A DNA stretch of 64,000 nt from JAFMJV01 sp034436555 (GTDB taxonomy: Bacteria; Chloroflexota; Limnocylindria; Limnocylindrales; CSP1-4), in contig DAOTUU010000051.1 in the NCBI GenBank assembly GCA_034436555.1, positions 1 through 64,000 on the forward strand. Direction: 5' to 3'. The notes under the pieces were generated by a model, which saw only the letters and a list, made by a program, of their open reading frames with translations, was not told where the DNA came from and searched no databases. Below are positions 63,013-64,000 of the stretch, piece after piece; position 1 is the first letter of the stretch, and the number at the start of each line of letters is the position of its first letter. Both the position numbers and the translations under genes were made by a program.

Positions 63013-64000
63013 GAGCCCTCGTCGTGGGGCGGCACCCGATCGCCAGGGGTGTGGTCGCGAGCCGGCACGCCGTACACCACGTGTCCGGCCGGGACGTCAT
63101 GGGTGACCACCGACCCGGCGCCGGTCGCCGCGCCCTCGCCGATCGTGACGGGCGCCCGGAGGATGGTGTCCGATCCGATGAACGCGCCGTCGCCGATCGT
63201 GGTGCGATGCTTGCGCGCGCCGTCGTAGTTGGCCGTGATGGTGCCCGCGCCGATGTTCACGCCGGCGCCCACGACCGCGTCCCCGATGTAGCTGAAGTGG
63301 TGCTGCTTGGAGCCGGGTCCGATGGTGGCTCCCTTGACCTCCGCGAAGTTGCCCAGTTCCGCCCGCACGCACACGCGCGACCCCGGCCGCAGGTGCGAGA
63401 AGGGCCCGATGCGAACGTCATCCTCCACGACCGCCGACTCGAGCACGCTCGCCCAGATCGTGCAGCGCTCGCCGATCTGGCTGTCGCAGATCTGGGATCC
63501 CGTCCGGATGATGGAGCCGCGGCCGACGCGCGTCGCGCCGCGCAGCACGACGCCGGGCTCCAGCAGGACATCCGGGGCGAGCTCCACGGACGCGTCCAGC
63601 CAGGCGCTCGCCGGATCCAGCACCGTCACGCCCGCGAGCTGATGGCCCATCACGAGCCGATCGTGGACGGTCCGCTCGGCGGCCGACAGCTGGACCCGGT
63701 CGTTCACGCCCAGCAGCGTCCCATCATCGGCGACCCGATGCGCGGCCACGGCCCGCCCGTCCGCGGCGGCCATCTGGACCAGCCACGGCAGGTACAGCTC
63801 GCCCGTGACCGGTGAGGGCGGCACATCCGGCAGGCGCCGGCGCAGCCACGCCGCGTCGAACGCGTAGAGTCCCGCGTTGATCTCGCGTCCCGCGAGCTGG
63901 GCGGGCGTCGCGTCCCGCGCCTCGACGACGGATGTCACGGCCTCGCCGGTCCGCAGCACCCGGCCCAGGCCGCCCGCCTCCGCGACGTCGACCGTGACGA
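63009..64000 (-). CDS. glmU: Bifunctional GlmU, C-terminal part (5' truncated by window edge)
   Basis: The frame stays open to the right edge, so the pyrophosphorylase start lies outside the window; about 330 residues are visible. The end of the uridylyltransferase domain (REINAGLYAFD) is followed by a left-handed beta-helix acetyltransferase with many hexapeptide repeats. The key segment is KQHHFSYIGDAVVGAGVNIGAGTITANYDG, including the catalytic His and cofactor-binding turns. It makes UDP-GlcNAc for peptidoglycan. It is co-transcribed with the downstream CNNM gene (4-base overlap). Confidence 0.95.
   Translation of the reverse strand, partial: VTVDVAEAGGLGRVLRTGEAVTSVVEARDATPAQLAGREINAGLYAFDAAWLRRRLPDVPPSPVTGELYLPWLVQMAAADGRAVAAHRVADDGTLLGVNDRVQLSAAERTVHDRLVMGHQLAGVTVLDPASAWLDASVELAPDVLLEPGVVLRGATRVGRGSIIRTGSQICDSQIGERCTIWASVLESAVVEDDVRIGPFSHLRPGSRVCVRAELGNFAEVKGATIGPGSKQHHFSYIGDAVVGAGVNIGAGTITANYDGARKHRTTIGDGAFIGSDTILRAPVTIGEGAATGAGSVVTHDVPAGHVVYGVPARDHTPGDRVPPHDEGS

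Overview
This is a very GC-rich, densely coded bacterial chromosome segment with about 50 protein genes on both strands. I found no rRNA, tRNA, CRISPR array, transposase or prophage gene. Several traits point to a high-GC, probably monoderm lineage: twin-arginine and Sec exported enzymes, an LCP cell-wall ligase, an RND pump with no adaptor or outer-membrane partner nearby, and many genes that start 6-9 bases after a TANNNT box with no Shine-Dalgarno sequence. The gene mix (paired membrane GTPases, glycyl-tRNA synthetase, RecO, GlmU, pyruvate phosphate dikinase, a Nitrospira-like nitrite/nitrate oxidoreductase) would fit Chloroflexota of the Limnocylindria type. That placement is inference and needs a phylogeny.

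Layout. 1-2354: a dynamin-like GTPase pair, followed by about 540 bp without a gene that holds a 28-bp tandem repeat. 2898-8960: D-lactate dehydrogenase, an unknown secreted protein, an MFS carrier and an acyltransferase-SGNH O-acetylase. 9177-17134: ACC deaminase, NhaA, a Bcr/CflA-type exporter, two flavin/F420-type oxidoreductases and a GH2 beta-galactosidase. 17238-25310: a TetR regulator divergent from a DHA2 exporter, then a two-component system with an HtrA protease (mprA-mprB-pepD-like), DinB and CAP proteins. 25278-38073: a holin/phosphodiesterase fusion, LCP protein, lipid kinase, MarR plus RND pump, an M23 peptidase and a drug-type ABC exporter.

38635-47459 is the most notable block: seven minus-strand genes, mostly overlapping by 1-4 bases. 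They encode a Tat-exported molybdenum catalytic subunit, a 106-residue unknown protein, an iron-sulfur subunit very like Nitrospira NxrB, a TorD/NarJ-type chaperone, a 318-residue unknown protein with a CxxC zinc-ribbon tail, an exported heme-b-type gamma subunit and a polytopic membrane protein. Together they look like a complete periplasm-facing nitrite-oxidising or nitrate-reducing enzyme plus maturation factors. A TTGACG-N18-TACCCT promoter precedes the first gene.

47745-56201 holds central and redox metabolism: PPDK, an S9 peptidase, a ferredoxin-NADP reductase and an NfnAB-type transhydrogenase. 56219-64000 holds a GT87-like mannosyltransferase, glycyl-tRNA synthetase, a secreted unknown protein, RecO, a polyprenyl diphosphate synthase, a CNNM/CorC-type protein and the C-terminal part of GlmU, which runs off the right edge.

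The clearest regulatory signal is a direct repeat, TCTCAGG-N4-TCTCAGG. It occurs upstream of the two-component operon and again just upstream of the HtrA gene's -10 box, which suggests one autoregulated envelope-stress circuit.
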